A stretch of 64,000 bases of DNA, taken from positions 1,426,001 through 1,490,000 of the forward strand of contig NC_092679.1 in NCBI RefSeq assembly GCF_964355755.1, in the 5' to 3' direction. Origin of the DNA: Antedon mediterranea. Lineage: Eukaryota > Echinodermata > Crinoidea > Comatulida > Antedonidae. Shown here in pieces: positions 58,529 to 64,000 of the stretch. The translations under genes were made by a program, and so were the position numbers. The notes beneath the pieces are model-generated. The model saw only the letters and a list, made by a program, of their open reading frames with translations. It made no database searches and had not been told where the DNA came from. Position 1 is the first letter of the stretch. Every line of letters begins with the position of its first letter.

Positions 58529-61500
58529 CTGGTACGAGCGAGAAAATAACACGGTCGAAAAAATGAAGTTAGAAAAGAAAGGTCAAACTAAAAAATCATA
58601 ATCACAACATTGTTTTGATGGAATAAAATGATGATGGAAATCTAGTCTGTATGAGAAGTTGATATGGTGATGATGATTCTAAGAAAGCAGATCCAACTGG
58701 TACGCGGCAGCGTAGCTGAAGATATAGAAGCCAAATATGAATAATCTTAAACAACTACCAAATAAATACAAAACAAAAATAAAACACCAAAGAAATCAAT
58801 ATTAGGTAGTACCTCAAAAATACAACCACAACTAATTCTGGCAAGAAATATTGCATCACACCAGTATATGAATCAAAAGGGTTGCCAGGATACCCAACAC
58901 CATATTTTACAAGTACTTTTGCATGCTGTCTATAGAGTTAAGATAAATTTGCTAAACATGTTGTCTTAAATTGATTGCAGGTGGCTTGAGACTGGATATT
59001 TTAAAGTTCTTAACTTTTAAATGCGCATAAAAGGTAATTACTCGTACATTCTGTCTACTGACCTGCTGCTTAAACACCTAAAAAGCTAAACTCGCTTTTC
59101 CAGTCTTAGAGAGTTTCATGTAATTCTGTAGCACGAAGGAATTAGAAATATAACCAAACATGAAATTTAAAGCTGGGGATAATTTTGTTGTTGTACTATA
59201 GTAATATAAAATGGCTGCCAAGTACTATACATGGGCATACCACTAACTCTGGTCCATCTTTACCATGGTCAGGATAAATTCCTCATATTGTACTCAGGGT
59301 ACCATATAACTGAATTTAAATTAACATTTGATGGAACCCTTATTAGAACTAGAACAAAGCAACAACTAAATGCAAGCATATTAAAGACATTTGAGCTATC
59401 TTAAGGTAAACAAACTATTGCAATGAAATTACAGATAACTATAATGTTCTCCATAATGAAATGGTTGTATGGTCTTTTAATTTAAAGCATGTACGGTGAA
59501 AGATAGGAAAAAAGATAAACCGCAGCTAAAGATCTCCTGAAACCAACAAATGTGAATACTAGTTTAATGTAGCTACAGAAGTCAAACGAAAATAATATTT
59601 TAAGGAATTCCCTTAAAAACTAGACTATAATATCTCATCACAGTGATGACACCCAAACTGAGGACCTTTAAAGTCTCAAAATTAACAGAAGATGTGTACC
59701 TAAGTAGACAAGAGGATAAATTGAAGTCTTATTTCCACAAAATACTCAGTAGCGTAAACACAGAGGTCTGAGGCCCATGGTTTAGGAACCCCAAGTGGCC
59801 CTCTGACGATGGAGGCCTTGGCCATTTTAAACCATTTTAATGCCTGTTTTTTCCCCTCTGGCTACTGCCCATAAGCTCCAGGGCCACCCCACTCCAGTTT
59901 ACCAGTGAGCACTCATAGCCGTTACACCACTGAAAATACTGCTGCTAAAATGTTAGCTAATGATGTCTATTTTAGGACATTAAGGCATGAGCACAGAGGA
60001 ATGAATAATTCCCCTGTGGTTCTGGACTGTTTTTCAAGATGCTCTCAACAGGAAGTGAATGACTGATAGAGGGTCATTTGGTATTTATTATGTATATTAT
60101 GAAAAGAAAACAGTAGTGAGTTTAATTATTTGTAATAACCAGAATGCATCAATAAAGGTAGCTACTCAAATATTGTTATTATTTAACTATCCTCTTGTTT
60201 ACTTAGATATTGCTAAAAGTTGGAAGCAGATAAAAATAAACCAAGAAAGAGAAAACTACATGCTGCTCAGTTTATGGAAATGCTTGTGAAATAAAGAAAA
60301 CTGAAAATAATTGAATGAATGAACAAAAAATAAACTTTATTATTTACTTACGGAATTTTTTTTTCCAAACAGAAGAGGAGGTTGAACAGAGAAGTTGAAA
60401 GGAATTGTTTATAAAAGTAAGAAAGATAAGAGGGATCATTTAGAAACAAAAGAGGAACAAAAATAAAAACGAGAATAGTAGGAATGGGGGTTAGGTTTAA
60501 GCAAAGGGTATATCCTAATATAATTTACATACATATTATAGCTTCTACATTTTTAACCTAGTAATTAAAAAAATTAAACAGTTAAATAAATTAATCTAAT
60601 TTTTTTTAAATACTGGTAAAGAGTTTAAAATTGGTAAACCTCCGTGCATCATGATAGGGCAAGTAGTTAGATGCTTTTTATGCATCAATTTTGACTGATC
60701 AAGCTGTAAAATGGAGGCTAGCAAAAGGCTGGCTGTATCAAGGAGACTAGCAAAGGTCTGCTACATTTTTGCTGACTCATTCAACAGGCATACACAGAAA
60801 AAAAAAATAATGATCATGCTATTAGAAAATTGTTCAATTGCATAAAATCATGACAAGTTAAGATAAAATGTTCCAGCACGAACAGTTAAATTATTAAGAT
60901 GCTTTTTATTTTAAAAATCATAAAAATCTACATAATCATAGTGAGTACCATTAATGATGTATTGGGAATAAATTAGCATGTTTCATAACGTGACACTCTG
61001 CAAATAAGCTAAAAAATAATAATAAATAAATAAAATTATTCAAGCATTAATCCGATTGAATTTTTGAAAATTCAGATTTTCAAAATGTTGATTTTTTCCC
61101 CATAAAATTATTTTAGTTTTTCTTTCATCAAATCCTTAAGGGCACTGGTTATTTTCAATTAATGATATCCAATAAATAGGTAGATTTTTATGAAGGCAAT
61201 ATCAAATAAAATATGAATAAATTTGCATATATTAACAAGGTTGGAAGACATTAAACAGTGTTTGACGTTAATTGAAAAAAATATTCTTTGTAAAAGAATC
61301 ATTCAATTCTTTCATTTATGCTGTAGGAAGAAATTTAATTTTAATATGATGTGGTTTTTTTTTATTGTTGAATAAACTTGCACGCTTTTGTTCCTCAATT
61401 ATGGGCAACATTTTACGATCTCACCTTTCAACTGTTCTTCTCTTCCTGTTCCAAAGCCTAGTTGTTAAAATTTATCATTCAATAACAACATTTGTGGCTA

Positions 61501-63051
61501 AAACCAGGTGTTCAAAAGCATTCAGCCACCTGTCTCATTAGTATGCATATTTTTAAATATTTAAATAAAAAATGGCTAAGCTTTATTTATAATAAAATAA
61601 CCTTTAGAAAAAATGTAAATTTAGAATGAATAGCTAATTCGCATCTAAAATACATCTAGAATCTAAACTATGGCACTCTGTGATGCTACGCTATTAAAAA
61701 ACAATCTTTAAACTAGACCAAGAACAGTGTAGATTGATTACAAATCCTAGTTAATATGGCGTTGGTGCAGTTAATGACAAATAACAGTACAATGATAAGT
61801 AGAGACAAGAGGTAGGAATGCAGATTAAGATGGTATGGTAGAAGTAGAAATAATAGAAACAGTGGATGGAATGAACGACGACAAAAAATGATGGATATTG
61901 TTGAATCTAAATCCATGTTGAAGATAAAGTTTGAGGATGATGAAAAAAAAATAAGACAATCTTAAAAAAAAAACAACTAATACAACATACAAATAAAACA
62001 AATGAAAAATTAAAAAGACAATATGATACACAATGATAATGAAACACTTTTAAGATGAAAGATAGCAGTCATCGAAAATGAGGTACAGTAGGTATACAAA
62101 ATGAATATTCATTAACACAATCATCACAAACATGAATATTCATTAACACAGTCATGACAAACATGAATATTCATTATATCATCACAAACATGAATATTCA
62201 ACAACAAGATTACCATAATTAGTACACAAACACAACATTGAGGTGACACAGTATAGGAATGCCATATTTCAACAAATTGTATTACAGTGTTTTAAATTAC
62301 ATTATTTAATAAATAAATATAACCTATTGACAGTAAATTGGACAGTAATTAAAAAATAAAATACACTAAGGCGCCTACTACTAAAAAAAGGAAAAAAAAA
62401 CCCTAATTAAATAAGTTATGCTTTCTAATGAATGATAAATTGGTGTTAATTAAGTAATATTGGTTTGTTACAATGATAACACTAAAGGTTGAAAAGTTAT
62501 ATCTAGACTATTGAAATAGTATATGGTATTATACTTATATTATATAACTATAATAGTTCAATATTAGTAGTTAGTTCACCCATAAAATCCTTTTGCGAAT
62601 GTGTTATTAAGATTAAAAATGGCTGAATATATTATTATTATATTTATTTTAGGATAATGTGTTGAATTCATTATGTATATGTTATATAAGTGTAGTACTA
62701 AATAATTGTATGTAGTAAACACATTTGTTTTGGCCTTTCCATTGATATAGTTAATTCAATTTGATGTAAATATGTGTGTACCACCAAATGTAACAGATAA
62801 AGCAACCATAGTACCCAGGATAGGTTCCTTGTCTCTTATGTATTACACGACACTCTTCACTCGCAGAACACCACCTTATATTAAACAAACACAGAACACG
62901 ACATAAATCGCCATCAACCAAGCCATGCTGAACACTCTTCATGCATGAGATACCACTATCCCCACAACACGCTAAATAGTAATATAAACGAGGCCTTAGG
63001 AAGGAGGCCCTCTATGAATCGTTGAGTCGTCAAACACTGTTTAACACCTAC
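58529..63051. other. Intron of the unassigned minus-strand gene
   Basis: No further exon was recognised with confidence. It contains a dispersed repeat-like GC-rich stretch at 59746-59935 (ends tcagtagcgtaa and ttacaccactga) and a tandem repeat at 62100-62205. ORFs at 60059-60289 and 61713-62031 look like chance. Confidence 0.45.
62100..62205. repeat. ~31-bp tandem repeat with TGAATATTCA palindrome
   Basis: Four copies of atgaatattcattaacacaa plus tcatcacaaac, the last two shortened. Each starts with the palindrome TGAATATTCA. Confidence 0.88.
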
Positions 63052-63285
63052 CTTCTTCCAATTCATCCCAATACTCACTTCTTCAAGACCACTCTCACCG
63101 TGCTTCTCGTACGCCACGCTGCCGGTGCTACCCATGCTTTCGCGGCGGCTCGAAGCAACGCTGGTCCGGCTTCCGCTTCGGTGATCCCTTTTCAGATCCC
63201 TCATCGCAACTTCCTTCGGGACATCTTGAGAGATTTCAGTACCTAGAAGCTCAGCTACTTTGGTTTGCCTCACAACGTCAAGAGC
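63052..63285 (-). CDS. Exon of unassigned minus-strand gene, 78 codons
   Basis: Between acceptor (gctaactttag) and donor (gtaggt), both good. It encodes ALDVVRQTKVAELLGTEISQ and an Arg/Ser-rich middle (SGSRTSVASSRRESMGSTGS), and ends with EEVSIGMNWKK. The Ser/Arg pattern suggests a phosphorylated linker. Phase 0 at both ends. GC and CpG are higher than in the flanks. The gene continues to the right of the window. A MADD-type or other large adaptor protein was considered but cannot be supported from memory. Confidence 0.75.
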
Positions 63286-64000
63286 CTAAAGTTAGCAAAA
63301 ATTAAAACAATGACAAACTAGATTTCGCAAATTGTAATGCAAAAGATAGGACATCAAATTAAGCTCAGTCCTTCATTTCACCATTTTTTGGCCATAGGCC
63401 CTGGCAACCCCGCCCCGGGCCACCCACTCTCCATTCCCCCCACCCCAATTTCAAAATACTGGATTCGCCACTGCAATGTCAATAAATAATTCATTTTAGG
63501 ACATCAATACAAATCATTTTGGATATACTATATTATAAAACATTACATATTATTCTCCAGGATATTTAAGATACATTTAATGGCATTGCAGTGCACAGGT
63601 ATTCAACATAAATAATGTATTCACTCATCATGTAGTCATTTGTTATTCTAGCCAACTTAGCGCACGACACCAATCTGGATTACATATTCAGGGATCATCT
63701 TACATTTGAATTCATATCTAAATGATGATTTAACTTGATAATTATAAATCTCTTACAATAAATTTCCCTTTTTAAATATACAGTATTGTTATACATTTAA
63801 AACAATGTACAAAAATATAACAATACATATTGGTACATTTAAAAGGCATGTATTGTATTTAAAAAACTGCCAATTCATTCAATTTCACACCCAGTTTTGT
63901 TAACAAATATTATAACGACGTGAATACAAGGGGTTAATTAGTTGTTAATATAGTATTTCATTTCCAAGCCAAACATTCTGTTGATATATCAAGCATGCAG
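63286..64000. other. Intron or upstream flank of the unassigned gene
   Basis: A CpG- and C-rich dispersed-repeat fragment at 63398-63478 (ccaccccaatttcaaaata, ending ggattcgccactg) is followed by AT-rich DNA to the window end. No ORF. Confidence 0.4.

Noticed and set aside
56552-63285. Assignment of the unassigned minus-strand exons to MADD or a similar large adaptor
   Set aside because: The Ser/Arg-rich and basic segments are suggestive but I cannot recall a matching stretch. Naming it would be guessing.

Overview
This window is from a eukaryotic genome, most likely a marine invertebrate animal; echinoderm or another deuterostome is a weak guess. It is AT-rich. Genes are broken by many small exons with clean GT/AG junctions, introns are kilobases long, and short inverted-repeat transposons and tandem repeats are abundant. 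There are no bacterial features such as operons, Shine-Dalgarno sites, IS elements or CRISPR arrays.

Layout. (1) 1-3141, minus strand: the first five coding exons of a KNTC1/Rod-like kinetochore gene, cut by the left edge of the window. (2) 4253-9170, plus strand: a complete ten-exon BTBD9 homologue (BTB, BACK, two discoidin-like domains; 591 residues). The two genes lie head to head with about 1.1 kb between start codons. (3) 12999-30242, minus strand: the 3' part of a gene with a degenerate protein-kinase domain (HRD-like loop reads HNR, DFG-like motif reads EFG). A very long insertion with a coiled coil appears to separate the middle of the C-lobe from its last helices. (4) 33892-34945, minus strand: an intronless-coding class A GPCR, LGR-like, with a polyadenylation hexamer overlapping its stop codon. 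(5) 34946-56551: a gene-poor stretch full of mobile elements and repeats. Its centre is an exact 123-copy, 54-bp tandem array (46059-52700) followed 265 bp later by a 17-bp array. (6) 56552-63285, minus strand: three phase-compatible exons of a gene I do not recognise, rich in Ser/Arg/Lys. They may be upstream exons of gene 3 or a separate gene.

Mobile DNA. At least seven copies belong to one palindromic MITE-like family (ends reading GCTCTGTCTACACTATCAAA) and six to another (ends reading GCTTGGTTCCCACTAG). Two copies of the second family, 4.3 kb apart in opposite orientation, are nearly identical. Further inverted-repeat elements lie in BTBD9 introns and near 18.5 and 19 kb.

The most striking object is the 54-bp array. 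It is open in one frame on each strand for about 2,200 codons. Most of its recurring variants change the amino acid in either frame, so I read it as a non-coding minisatellite whose unit length happens to be a multiple of three. I found no clear new biochemical system. The most novel gene candidates are the pseudokinase and the unassigned minus-strand exons.
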